From: JAHFUI01 sp041485905
Lineage (GTDB): Bacteria; Acidobacteriota; Vicinamibacteria; Vicinamibacterales; CAVVIG01
Direction of reading: 5' to 3'
NCBI GenBank assembly: GCA_041485905.1
Contig: JBGPKK010000028.1
Span: forward strand, 1 to 40,237
DNA: 40,237 nucleotides
A program made the translations under genes and the position numbers. The notes below the pieces were generated by a model. It searched no databases and was not told the DNA's origin. It saw only the letters and a list, made by a program, of their open reading frames with translations. Position 1 is the first letter of the stretch, and each line of letters starts with the position of its first letter. Positions 8,120-15,169 of the stretch are shown in pieces.

Positions 8120-8329
8120 GTGCGCGGTTCAACGACAACGGCTGTGCTGGTCCTGTTGGTGGTCGCCGCCGTTACGAGTGCCGGCCGTCACTACCTCAGC
8201 GACGTTGTGGGCGGTGGCATCGAAGGAATCATCATCGGTCGCGCGGTAACATGGCACGGTCGCAACAATTGGAATGTCATTCCCGTCGTCACCAAGGAAA
8301 CGGCGGCGATCGTTGTCGCGCGGCAATAG
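8120..8329 (+). pseudogene. C-terminal fragment of a PAP2-type phosphatase
   Basis: This frame gives a transmembrane helix (TAVLVLLVVAAVTSAG) followed by GRHYLSDVVGGGIEGIIIG. That matches the last catalytic motif of PAP2 lipid phosphatases, in which His and Asp of an HYxxDVxxG block precede a membrane helix. The earlier PAP2 motifs (KxxxxxxRP and PSGH) cannot be found upstream in any frame. It is therefore best read as the remains of a PAP2 gene, or a very short descendant. No ribosome binding site is seen. Confidence 0.45.
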
Positions 8330-8374
8330 TCTCGGCGCTCGGTTCGAATACGGTGCCGGACGATCGCCAGTCCC

Positions 8375-9568
8375 CTACGCGTATCCCCGCTGTCCATGGA
8401 CGCCCAAGACCAGCAACGCGCCGGCGAGCGAGAGAACTGCGCTGTAACCGAAGGCCGCGGTGATTCCAAGCGTCGTCCAAAGCGCGCCGACGACGACGCT
8501 TGAAAAGAAGTCGCCTATTCCGTTGACCGTAGCGAGCGTACCGAAAGCGACGCCGTGATACTCCTCGGCGACGAGCTCCGCGCACAGCGAGTCTTCCAGC
8601 GTTTCCTCAAGCGCAATGTTGGTTCCACCGAGGATGAAGATCAATGCCAGCGTGCCGACGCCGACCGGCAGCGCAATGATGCAGACGGACATGATCGCGG
8701 ACATCACGTACCCCAACGCGAGCAGGCGATTCTTCGGAAACCTGTCGCCCAACCAACCGCCGACGAACGCAAACGTGGCGTACAACACGTTGTGGAGGAC
8801 GTAAAGGGCAACGGCGACACTGGCCGCTCTGGTTGCTCCCAACGTCGGAGTCAATCGCTCGGTCGCGAGGAGGATGAGCAGCGTGTGGGCAAATGCTCCC
8901 AAACCAAACAGTCCGACGCTGAGCAACAGCCTTCGGTAATCGGTGGGAAGTAGCTGCAGCCGTCGGCCGAACGACAAGTGCGGTACGGGAAGGCGTTCCT
9001 GTTCCTTCACCACCACGGCAATCAATCCGGCGGCGGCGAGGCTCGGAATCAGCGTGACGGCGAAAAGGATTCGATAGTTATGGTGGAAGACTCCGAGTAG
9101 CAGCAGGGCCGTGGCCGGCCCAACGATCGCCCCGAGAGTGTCCATCATCCGTTCGAAGCCGAACGCGCGGCCGTACGTCTCCCTGGTGACCGCGGCTGCC
9201 AGCAGCGCCTTTCGCACTGGCGTGCGAACCCCGCGCCCCAACCATGCGCACGCGCGGGCAACGAGCACGTGCCAGGCGGCCGAAGCGAGCCCGATTGACG
9301 CCGTTCCCAATGCAGTGACGACATAGCCGACGACGGCGATGGGTTTCCGACGTTGGACTTTGTCCGTGTAGTAGCCCGAACCCATCTTCGCGAAGCTCGA
9401 AAGCCCGTCCGAAACTCCTTCAATCAAGCCAAGCCACGCGGCGGCGACACCCATTGTGGCCAGCAGCGTCGGCATGACCGTTGTGGCCATCTCATGGGAC
9501 CAGTCGCTGAAAAGCGACGCCAACCCGATGCCGAGCACGGTGCGATTGAGCCATCGCGAGTTGCGCAT
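8375..9568 (-). CDS. MFS transporter under a fluoride riboswitch
   Basis: Predicted 397-residue inner-membrane transporter with about 12 hydrophobic helices and the loop signature of the major facilitator superfamily (KMGSGYYTDKVQRRKP between helices 2 and 3; GGWLGDRFPKNRLL in the second half). Other marks are a charged start of the first helix (SDWSHEMATTVMP) and GRGVRTPVRKALLAAAV. The ATG at 9568 follows directly on the U-run of a riboswitch terminator, and the AGGAG in the 3' arm of that hairpin is the only ribosome binding site, so the switch can block both transcription and translation. Family members are mostly uncharacterised. Control by a fluoride aptamer implies a role in fluoride tolerance, as an exporter of fluoride or of something made toxic by it; this is an inference. 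An in-frame GTG/TTG further upstream would lie inside the RNA and is rejected. Confidence 0.88.
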   Translation of the reverse strand: MRNSRWLNRTVLGIGLASLFSDWSHEMATTVMPTLLATMGVAAAWLGLIEGVSDGLSSFAKMGSGYYTDKVQRRKPIAVVGYVVTALGTASIGLASAAWHVLVARACAWLGRGVRTPVRKALLAAAVTRETYGRAFGFERMMDTLGAIVGPATALLLLGVFHHNYRILFAVTLIPSLAAAGLIAVVVKEQERLPVPHLSFGRRLQLLPTDYRRLLLSVGLFGLGAFAHTLLILLATERLTPTLGATRAASVAVALYVLHNVLYATFAFVGGWLGDRFPKNRLLALGYVMSAIMSVCIIALPVGVGTLALIFILGGTNIALEETLEDSLCAELVAEEYHGVAFGTLATVNGIGDFFSSVVVGALWTTLGITAAFGYSAVLSLAGALLVLGVHGQRGYA

Positions 9569-9605
9569 AAAACAAAAACTCCTGCCGGCTTGCGCCAACA
9601 GGAGT
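9569..9605 (-). terminator. Riboswitch expression platform: intrinsic terminator
   Basis: On the minus strand ACTCCTGTTGGC pairs with GCCGGCAGGAGT around a GCAA tetraloop, a 12-pair stem (two G-U pairs), followed at once by TTTTTGTTTT and then the MFS start codon. The 5' arm is the same ACTCC that the fluoride aptamer needs for its pseudoknot, so the two folds exclude each other: fluoride should turn the gene on. Confidence 0.9.
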
Positions 9606-9662
9606 CATCAGCCACGCGCATCTCGCGCGGCGGTTTGGGTGCCAGGCGAACTCCTTCGCCTG
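9595..9662 (-). ncRNA. Fluoride riboswitch (crcB motif), aptamer A
   Basis: Read on the minus strand, the leader shows the crcB aptamer in order. The P1 arms are GGCGAAGGAGTTCGCC. The linker CCAAACCGCC follows, then a stem (GCGCG..GCGCG-like) and GGCTGATGACTCCTG. GGAGT of the first loop pairs with ACTCC at the 3' end as the pseudoknot, and GCTGATGACTCC is the most conserved part of the class. The layout can be laid over the crystallised Thermotoga aptamer (GGCGATGAGGCCCGCC, CAAACTGCC, GGGCTGATGGCCTC) base block by base block. Fluoride binding should stabilise this fold and keep ACTCCTG from joining the terminator (9569-9605). It controls the MFS gene. Confidence 0.9.
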
Positions 9663-9702
9663 TTCATCGTTCGTTAATCGAAGCGATCATAGCATGCGCG
9701 CG

Positions 9703-9748
9703 TGCGCCGACGTTCGTGCGCCGTCGTTGACATGCGCCGACGTTCGTG
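9703..9748. repeat. Direct repeat of 16 bp between divergent leaders
   Basis: TGCGCCGACGTTCGTG occurs at 9703-9718 and again at 9733-9748, 30 bases apart. The second copy ends exactly at the -35 box of the rightward promoter, and a TTGACA also occurs at 9727-9732. It lies between the MFS leader (left) and the propeller-gene leader (right), a suitable place for a regulator that serves both; no regulator is assigned. Confidence 0.55.
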
Positions 9749-9777
9749 TTGACACCATTTGGTGCGGCACGTACGAT
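9749..9777 (+). promoter_or_regulatory. Sigma-70-type promoter of the YVTN transcript
   Basis: TTGACA at 9749-9754, a 17-base spacer and TACGAT at 9772-9777. Transcription would start near 9784, just before the second fluoride-type aptamer. Confidence 0.7.
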
Positions 9778-9793
9778 TCGGCGCTCGTTCCTG

Positions 9794-9846
9794 CTCGCGG
9801 TGGAGTCCGCCAGTAACCGCCTCCTTTTGGGGCCAATGACTCCTGT
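9794..9846 (+). ncRNA. Fluoride riboswitch-like leader, aptamer B (diverged)
   Basis: The RNA has the crcB order. A short P1 is closed by CGCGG..CCGC around TGGAGT. Then come AGTAACCGCC, a stem with a TTTT loop (CCTCC/GGGG), and CCAATGACTCCTG. GGAGT (9802-9806) can pair with ACTCC (9839-9843). It differs from aptamer A and from the consensus just before ATGACTCC: CCA where CTG is usual. It may be weakened or inactive. It sits 10 bases after the predicted start of transcription and upstream of the YVTN gene. Confidence 0.7.
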
Positions 9847-9880
9847 CACCCCCCCCCGAAAGGCAAGAGTGGGGTGTTTG
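9847..9880 (+). terminator. Possible terminator of leader B
   Basis: CACCCC at 9847-9852 can pair with GGGGTG at 9871-9876, followed by TTTGT. The 5' arm follows directly on the ACTCCTG of the aptamer. GAGTGGGGTG could also capture part of ACTCC, giving an on/off choice. The U-run is short, so strength is uncertain. Confidence 0.45.
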
Positions 9881-9940
9881 TCGACGCGCAGTGGGCCACT
9901 GGCAGCATCGAGAACTTCATCCAGCGGCTGAGACCGGTGA

Positions 9941-10057
9941 ATCCGGCTCCAGACGAATGGCAAGTTCACGCGCGGCCACATTGGACTGCAGCATCACAAG
10001 AACAACAGAATTGAGTTCCGCGAGATCATGGTTGAGCAGGTGATTGGTACCATGTGA
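9941..10057 (+). pseudogene. C-terminal remnant of a DUF1080 / 3-keto-disaccharide hydrolase-like protein
   Basis: A frame of 38 codons, preceded by a stop, reads NGKFTRGHIGLQHHKN, then IEFREIMVEQVIGTM and a stop. GxIGLQxHxxxxxFRxI is the closing signature of DUF1080 (concanavalin-like, LamG-fold) proteins. The rest of the domain is absent in all frames, so this is a relic. It lies inside the leader of the YVTN gene, between riboswitch B and the coding region. Confidence 0.55.
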
Positions 10058-10107
10058 TTACGGGTTCTGTCATCGCGCAAGCGCGCCTGTTAGCAAAGGA
10101 GTCCGCA

Positions 10108-11145
10108 ATGAGACGCATCACGTTCGTCCTCGCGTTGGCTGTGTTCATGCCTTGCCTGCTGGTCGAAGCGCAGGACGGACCGTATCGGTTCGTGAAAGAG
10201 ATCGCGATCGGAGGTGAAGGCGGTTGGGACTACCTGTCGGTCGATCCCGCGGCTCATCGCTTGTTCGTGTCTCATGGGAATCGCATCGTGGTCATCGACA
10301 CGCAGCAGGACAAGATCGCGGGCGAAATCACCGACACCCCTGGCGTGCACGGATTGACCCTCGCGTCCGATCTCGGTCGCGGGTTCGTCGCCAATGGCGG
10401 GGATAACACCGTCAGCATCGTCGATCTCGCGACACTCAAGACGATCCAGAAGGTCCCCACCGGCGCCGACCCTGACACGATCGCGTACGACCCGACCCAC
10501 CACGTGGTGTACGCCTTCGCCAAGGCCGGCAAAACGGCGACTGCCTTCGACGCGAAAAGCGGTGCCATTGTCGCAGAATTCCCGCTCGGCGGCACGCCGC
10601 AGGCGACGGTCGTCGACGCGAAGCGCGGAAAGGTGTACGTGAATCTCCAGGATAAGAACGCTGTCGCCGTGATTGACACGGCGAGCAAGAAACTGATCAG
10701 CACGTGGTCGATCGAGCCGGGCCAGAATCAGTCAGGGCTGGCGATCGATCTCGAACACCAGCGCCTGTTCGTCGGGTGCCGCAACAAGCTGATGGTCATG
10801 GTCGATGCCACCAATGGCAAAGTGCTCGCGCAGGTGCCCATCGGCACCGGTACGGATTCATCCTGGTACGATCCCGGCACGAAGCTCGCCTTCAGCTCCA
10901 CGGGCGAGGGGACGGTGACAGTCGCTCACGAGGACTCGCCCACGACGCTTACGACGGTCCAAACGCTGGCGACGCGGCAGTTCGCGCGGACGATGACGGT
11001 CGATCCACGCACGCATCGGATCTATCTTGTGGTCTCCGATTTCGAGGCCCCGACGCCCGGCCAGCGGGGACGCCCACCAGCGATTCCCGGGACGTTCCGC
11101 GCGCTTGTGTACGAGATGGTTACGGTCGGATCGACGGGACGATGA
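10108..11145 (+). CDS. Exported YVTN beta-propeller repeat protein
   Basis: Predicted 345-residue secreted or periplasmic protein. The ATG at 10108 has AAAGGAG six bases upstream. Residues 1-21 are a signal peptide (RRITFVLALAVFMPCLLVEAQ). The rest is a seven-bladed propeller of YVTN type: blades repeat a pattern of a small residue, V-x-V-I-D and a turn, as in RIVVIDTQQDKIAGEI, TVSIVDLATLKTI, TATAFDAKSGAIV, AVAVIDTASKKLI and LMVMVDATNGKVL. Such proteins bind ligands or act as scaffolds; some are enzymes. No catalytic residues can be named. Its transcript starts with a fluoride-type leader, which would tie it to fluoride stress, but a relic and about 230 bases lie in between. It is convergent with the antiporter gene. 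Confidence 0.82.
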   Translation: MRRITFVLALAVFMPCLLVEAQDGPYRFVKEIAIGGEGGWDYLSVDPAAHRLFVSHGNRIVVIDTQQDKIAGEITDTPGVHGLTLASDLGRGFVANGGDNTVSIVDLATLKTIQKVPTGADPDTIAYDPTHHVVYAFAKAGKTATAFDAKSGAIVAEFPLGGTPQATVVDAKRGKVYVNLQDKNAVAVIDTASKKLISTWSIEPGQNQSGLAIDLEHQRLFVGCRNKLMVMVDATNGKVLAQVPIGTGTDSSWYDPGTKLAFSSTGEGTVTVAHEDSPTTLTTVQTLATRQFARTMTVDPRTHRIYLVVSDFEAPTPGQRGRPPAIPGTFRALVYEMVTVGSTGR

Positions 11146-11177
11146 ACGATGGGTCGGACGAGGCGCTGAGATTTCGT

Positions 11178-12356
11178 TCACCGCCCGTGTCGCGGCGCTG
11201 GCTCGAATTCCTCGTCTTCGATCTCTTCGACCTCGGCCGTGGTGAGCGTGTGGACGGGCGGCGCGAACCAGCGTTGAGCAATCACCGTCGGGATCACGGC
11301 GGACCCGATGACTGCGCCAATCAGGATCGTGAACTGCAGCCGGTCGATGATGCCGGCGTTGAAACCGTAGAGCGACGAAATCGTACCGAACGTCAGCCCG
11401 GTGCTCATCAGCAAGGTCGTGAAGACCGCGTACGGACGAACGTAGCGCAACGCCGCCGGCAGAACGCCAGCAAACTTCGTGACGATCTTGACTGCCAGGA
11501 ACAGCCCGAGCAGGCCCGCCCCCGTTGCGAGGTACTTCAGATCGACGTTCAAACCGCCCTTCAGAAAGAAGATCGGGGTCAAGAATGCAAACGAGACGAC
11601 CCTGAATCGGCGCTGCTCTTCAGGATGCCGCTTGAAGACATCGGCAACCGACAGTCCCAGAAGAAACGCGGGGAGCACTGCATGAGAACGGGCTAAATCA
11701 GCGGCCCACATCAGCACAAACAGCGCGAGGAACGCGCCTTTGATCTCTGGCTCGATGATGCGGGCGCCGTACCTCGCAAAAAACGGACGCTGAAATCCCG
11801 CCATGATCGCGACGACCAGGACCGAGACGATGATAAACAGCGCCAGGTAGCGGGTGGGCTGGATGAACAGCACCGACAATGCCAGGGCGGTGCCCAGATC
11901 GGTGACGAACGTCGCCGCCATGAGGATCTTGCCGAGCTCGCTGGTCGTCAACCCGGTCTCGACGAGCACGGCGTACACGACCGCAAGCGACGTCGTCGAC
12001 AACGCGATCCCGGCGATCTCCGCCTGCGGCACGCTCCAGCCTGCTACGTAGCGCGCGAAGAGCCCGACCCCGACAAACGGGAGCAGAAACGAAAGCCCGC
12101 CGATAATCACCGCCGGCTTCCAATCACGACGGAGCAGCGCGGGATCGACTTCCGCGCCTGCGAGAAATGTCAGCACGATGCCTGCAAAGCTGCCGAGAAA
12201 ATCAATCCACGGTGTGGAATGCACGCCCAGGACATTCGCAGCAATGACCCCCAGCGAAATCTCGATGATGGCGACGGACACGCCGGACTCCACGGACACG
12301 ACTGACGCGATCACCACGAGGGCGGCAAGGATTGTCGCGGTCGCCAAATCACTCAC
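11178..12356 (-). CDS. Cation:proton antiporter (CPA2/KefB-like)
   Basis: Predicted 392-residue inner-membrane antiporter with about 12 helices and no C-terminal nucleotide-binding (TrkA-N) domain. Family marks are GIVLTFLAGAEVDPALL in the fourth helix region, AGIALSTTSLAVVYAVL and ATFVTDLGTALALSVLF, whose Asp is the likely ion-binding residue, plus FAFLTPIFFLKGG near the end. The GTG at 12356 is preferred because AAGGAG lies seven bases upstream; a GTG at 12362 is too close to that site. The tail is acidic (VEEIEDEEFEP). The leader contains a fluoride-type aptamer (12561-12617). Na+/H+ antiporters are known members of fluoride regulons, so exchange linked to fluoride or acid stress is likely. 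Confidence 0.87.
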   Translation of the reverse strand: MSDLATATILAALVVIASVVSVESGVSVAIIEISLGVIAANVLGVHSTPWIDFLGSFAGIVLTFLAGAEVDPALLRRDWKPAVIIGGLSFLLPFVGVGLFARYVAGWSVPQAEIAGIALSTTSLAVVYAVLVETGLTTSELGKILMAATFVTDLGTALALSVLFIQPTRYLALFIIVSVLVVAIMAGFQRPFFARYGARIIEPEIKGAFLALFVLMWAADLARSHAVLPAFLLGLSVADVFKRHPEEQRRFRVVSFAFLTPIFFLKGGLNVDLKYLATGAGLLGLFLAVKIVTKFAGVLPAALRYVRPYAVFTTLLMSTGLTFGTISSLYGFNAGIIDRLQFTILIGAVIGSAVIPTVIAQRWFAPPVHTLTTAEVEEIEDEEFEPAPRHGR

Positions 12357-12555
12357 AAGCACGCTCCTTCTGAGTCGACGGACGATTCTCGAACGTAACA
12401 GGCGCGGTCCGCGCGATGGCCCGATCGCTGGACGCGCTCACACACACCTTGTGCGATATCGGCCCGTAGCGTGAGCGCCGAGCCGACACGAAGCCGTCGA
12501 GCGAACGAGCTGCTTCAGAGGCTGGAACGTCGGTGGGGAACTCCCACGGACGCAC
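12349..12555 (-). CDS. Possible leader ORF ahead of the antiporter
   Basis: A 68-codon frame starts with GTG inside the loop of the riboswitch hairpin and ends in a TGA that overlaps the antiporter start codon (GTGAGTGA). That layout would couple translation of the antiporter to it. The peptide has no recognisable domain and no clear ribosome binding site, so it may be a chance frame. Confidence 0.2.
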   Translation of the reverse strand: MRPWEFPTDVPASEAARSLDGFVSARRSRYGPISHKVCVSASSDRAIARTAPVTFENRPSTQKERACE

Positions 12556-12568
12556 CGCCCGTAGGAGT
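12540..12568 (-). promoter_or_regulatory. Hairpin competing with aptamer C
   Basis: ACTCCTACGG pairs with CCGTGGGAGT around a nine-base loop, using the same ACTCC that closes the aptamer pseudoknot. No U-run follows (TCCCCACC), so it is not a simple intrinsic terminator; control by another route, such as translation of the following leader ORF or Rho, is possible. Confidence 0.5.
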
Positions 12569-12617
12569 CATCTGCCGCACTTTTAGGTGGGGCGGTTAGG
12601 GGTGAACTCCAACACCC
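12561..12617 (-). ncRNA. Fluoride riboswitch (crcB motif), aptamer C
   Basis: On the minus strand the leader reads GGTGTTGGAGTTCACC (P1 and first loop), CTAACCGCC, a stem GCC-C-CAC / GTG-C-GGC with loop CTAAAA, then AGATGACTCCTAC. GGAGT pairs with ACTCC as the pseudoknot. Compared with aptamer A the P1 arms have changed together (GGCG/CGCC to GGTG/CACC), which supports a conserved RNA fold. One base differs in the usual CTGATG (here CAGATG). It lies 205 bases ahead of the antiporter gene on the same strand. Confidence 0.82.
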
Positions 12618-12749
12618 AACACCGCAAGCTTAGCAGACGGTCAGGCGCCTCTCAAGTCGCGCAAACGTCTTCTGATGAGAGGCTCAGGGTCGTCCGCGAC
12701 TCGACAGCATTGCACCCGATCCCCCATCGAGAATCGCGATAAAACTCGC

Positions 12750-12779
12750 TTGACCTGACTACGACGCAAGTCGTAGCAT
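12750..12779 (+). promoter_or_regulatory. Promoter and palindromic operator of the BlaI-RND operon
   Basis: TTGACC at 12750-12755 and TAGCAT at 12774-12779 form a sigma-70-like promoter with an 18-base spacer. The perfect palindrome CTACGAC-GCAA-GTCGTAG at 12759-12776 fills the spacer and touches the -10 box, where a bound repressor would block RNA polymerase. It resembles in position and symmetry the operators of BlaI/MecI/CopY repressors (TACA..TGTA type), with a different sequence. The first gene begins 10 bases after the -10 box, so the message may be almost leaderless. Confidence 0.7.
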
Positions 12780-12788
12780 CCGTCAAGC

Positions 12789-13187
12789 ATGCAGCGGTTG
12801 CCTGCGCTCCCTGGCGGCGATCTCGAATACGCCGTTCTCACCGCGGTCTGGGACAGCGGCACGATTTCCGGACGCGATATCTACTCGCGCATCGGGGCGC
12901 CACGCGGCCTGGTGTACACCACGGTTGGCAAGGTGCTCGACCGGCTCCACGCGAAGGGACTCGTCGCTCGACGACGGGTCGGGAACGCGTTTGTGTACAC
13001 CGCGCGGGTTCCCCGCCAGCGCATCGATCACGCCCGGGCCAGTGAAACCCTGCGGCGGTTGCTCGGCCCCGACCCGGAACCCGCCATCGCCACGTTGGTT
13101 GATGCCATCGAGGCTATCGATCCGGAGCTCATCGACGAGCTCTCGCGGCAGGTCGCCGCCCGCCGAAGGTCCCGCCGTGGATCGTGA
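12789..13187 (+). CDS. BlaI/MecI/CopY-family transcriptional repressor
   Basis: Predicted 132-residue DNA-binding repressor. Residues 10-80 are a winged helix of the penicillinase-repressor type: GDLEYAVLTAVWDSGTISGRDI, then GLVYTTVGKVLDRLHAKGLV (recognition helix) and a wing with VGNAFVYTARV. The C-terminal 50 residues form the dimerisation region. The family is normally inactivated by proteolysis through a partner M56 protease, and such a gene follows with an 11-base overlap. The palindrome 12 bases upstream is its likely binding site, giving autoregulation of the whole efflux operon. Which inducer is sensed (metal, beta-lactam or other) cannot be read from the sequence. Confidence 0.88.
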   Translation: MQRLPALPGGDLEYAVLTAVWDSGTISGRDIYSRIGAPRGLVYTTVGKVLDRLHAKGLVARRRVGNAFVYTARVPRQRIDHARASETLRRLLGPDPEPAIATLVDAIEAIDPELIDELSRQVAARRRSRRGS

Positions 13188-14013
13188 ACCGCTCCTCGCC
13201 CTCCTTGTTCTCGCCATCGTCGGCCCCGCGCTTCTCGTCGCGGGCGCGTGGCCACAGCGACACCGTCAACCGGCAAGCGCGCGGCAGTGGGAGCGTGCCT
13301 CGTGGCGAGCGATGTGGATGCCGGCAGTGCCGGCGGCCATTGCGCTCTCGATGCTTCTTGGGTGGGCGGCGATGGAACCCGACGATGCGGAATGGTTGCC
13401 GCTTCCCATGATCGGTTTGAGCGCACTGTTCGCGATCGTCTGGATGCGCGCGTTGATTCGTGCGGGAAAGTCGGCGGCGCAGCGGCGGTCGCGCATGGCC
13501 GCCGGTACCGTTGGTTTGTGGCGTCCTCGGACGATTCTCGCAACCGCCTTCGTCGCGCGACTCGATGCAGACGAAGTCCATGCGGTGTACGCCCACGAGG
13601 CGGCACATGTTCGACACCATGACCCGCTGCGGATCTGGCTCGCCCAACTCATCACCGATCTGCAGTGGCCCTGGCCTGGTGCGCGGCGGCGTTTCGATGA
13701 GTGGCGCCGTGTCCTGGAGCTGGCACGGGACGAAGAGGCGCGAGACGCCGGCATCGACGGCGCCGACCTCGCGTCAGCCGTGCTTGTCGGCGCGCAGTGG
13801 CCAACGGTTGCGCCGCGCGGAGCGGCCCTGATCGATAGCTGCGCGCGCTTGGAGGATCGAATCGCGCGTCTGCTCGGACCGCTTCCGGCCGACACGCCAG
13901 AGCGTCTGGTCGCACCGACGGTGCTCGTGATGGCGACGTGCCTCCTCAGCGTCGTCTCCGGCGCGCGGTTTGGCGAGACGCTGATGCAGATCGTGATCCG
14001 GGCGCTCCAATGA
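13177..14013 (+). CDS. M56-family membrane metalloprotease (BlaR1-like)
   Basis: Predicted 278-residue protein that would cleave, or start the cleavage of, the BlaI-type repressor encoded just upstream. The GTG at 13177 lies inside the end of that gene, with GAAGG seven bases before it. Hydrophobic helices are at about residues 6-24, 46-66 and 76-92, and one near the C-terminus (VLVMATCLLSVVSG). The zinc motif HEAAH is at residues 140-144 within VYAHEAAHVRHHDPL; a Glu-rich helix follows (ELARDEEARDAG), which supplies the third ligand. The large extracellular sensor domain of BlaR1/MecR1 is absent, so it must sense its signal through the membrane part or a partner. Confidence 0.83.
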   Translation: MDREPLLALLVLAIVGPALLVAGAWPQRHRQPASARQWERASWRAMWMPAVPAAIALSMLLGWAAMEPDDAEWLPLPMIGLSALFAIVWMRALIRAGKSAAQRRSRMAAGTVGLWRPRTILATAFVARLDADEVHAVYAHEAAHVRHHDPLRIWLAQLITDLQWPWPGARRRFDEWRRVLELARDEEARDAGIDGADLASAVLVGAQWPTVAPRGAALIDSCARLEDRIARLLGPLPADTPERLVAPTVLVMATCLLSVVSGARFGETLMQIVIRALQ

Positions 14014-15167
14014 GACGTCTCTCGGGTCTCGGTCTGCTCTTGATCGCGCTCGTGGCGCCATCGGGCTGTGGCGAGAGCGAGTCGGCGCGTGAAGAGCGCG
14101 CCATGAAGGACGCCACTCCACAGCGCGTGCGACCCGATGGCAGCATTCAGCTCACCGATCGCGATCGCGCCGCGCTCGGCCTCATCGTCGTACCCGCAGA
14201 GGACGGTGACCTGCCCGAGAGCACCTTGCGGTTCGGTCGGGTCCTCAGTCCGCCTGACGATGAGGCGCAGGTCGTGTCCCCCGTGACTGGGAGGATCGCC
14301 CGACCGCCGGCAGTGCAACTGGGCGCCTCGGTCAGGGCCGGCGCGACGCTGCTCGAGATCGTTCCGATCCTGGACACACCCGACCGCATTGCGGTGGGCA
14401 CGCAGTCGGCGGAGCGGGAAGGGCAAATCGAAGCGGCCGAACGCGAACTGAGCCAGGCCGAAGCTGACGCCGCGCGAGCGCGCACTCTCTCTCCTCAGGT
14501 CGTGAGCGCCGCGAAGCTGCAGGAGGCTGAGACAGCCGTCGCCACAGCTCGGGCGCGCTTGGAAGGACTCCGCAACGCTCGAACCGCCGCGACCGAGGCG
14601 CAGACGCGACCGGTTGCCGTCACCGCGCCGATCGCCGGCGTCGTCTCGGCACTCAACGTCCAAGTGGGTGCGGTGATCACCAAGGGTGACGTGCTCGCGC
14701 AGATCGTGCGAGACGGGCCGATCTGGATTGATGTCTCGGTCCCGCCTGACGATCCGGTTGGCGCGCAGTACGAAGTGACCACGCCCTCGGGACTCGTGGC
14801 CGCGCGCCTTCTCGTGCGCGGCCGCGTGACCGAGAAGGATGGTACGCGACACGATCGCGTCGTCATAGACGGGCCGCAGTCCGCGGCGCTTCGTCCCGGT
14901 TCGTCCGTGTCCGTGCAGGTTGCGCGCGGTATCGCGCGTGGGGTCGTGGTGCCTGAGTCCGCGCTCGTCCCAGGCGTCGACACCGACACGGTCTTTGTCG
15001 AAACCTCTGCGGGTGTGTTTACCGCGCGCCCGGTACGCGTCGCCGCCCGCTACGGCGGAAAGGCCCGCCTCGCCTCCGGGTTGACCGCCGGCGACCGCGT
15101 CGTCACGCAAGGCGCGATGGCGCTCCAGGGTGAGACGGTCCGCGCGCTGTTGCGGCCGGCTGAGTAG
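14010..15167 (+). CDS. RND efflux periplasmic adaptor lipoprotein
   Basis: Predicted 385-residue membrane-fusion protein that links the inner-membrane pump to the outer-membrane channel. Start codon and previous stop overlap (ATGA). A lipoprotein signal ends in LVAPSGC (cysteine near residue 20). Then come a barrel-sandwich half (VVSPVTGRIARPPAVQLGASV), an alpha hairpin of about 80 residues (coiled, Ala/Glu/Arg-rich, residues about 130-190), the second sandwich half (VTAPIAGVVSALNVQVGAVI), a beta barrel (IWIDVSVPPDD) and a membrane-proximal domain with VVVPESALV. The His- or Met-rich metal-binding termini of CusB/CzcB are not seen. It is the second structural part of the operon, followed two bases later by the pump gene. 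Confidence 0.9.
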   Translation: MRRLSGLGLLLIALVAPSGCGESESAREERAMKDATPQRVRPDGSIQLTDRDRAALGLIVVPAEDGDLPESTLRFGRVLSPPDDEAQVVSPVTGRIARPPAVQLGASVRAGATLLEIVPILDTPDRIAVGTQSAEREGQIEAAERELSQAEADAARARTLSPQVVSAAKLQEAETAVATARARLEGLRNARTAATEAQTRPVAVTAPIAGVVSALNVQVGAVITKGDVLAQIVRDGPIWIDVSVPPDDPVGAQYEVTTPSGLVAARLLVRGRVTEKDGTRHDRVVIDGPQSAALRPGSSVSVQVARGIARGVVVPESALVPGVDTDTVFVETSAGVFTARPVRVAARYGGKARLASGLTAGDRVVTQGAMALQGETVRALLRPAE

Positions 15168-15169
15168 CG

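Noticed and set aside
13266..15110. A 614-codon minus-strand frame opposite the protease and adaptor genes
   Set aside because: Shadow of two well-supported plus-strand genes; composition (Arg, Gly, Asp) is typical of antisense frames.
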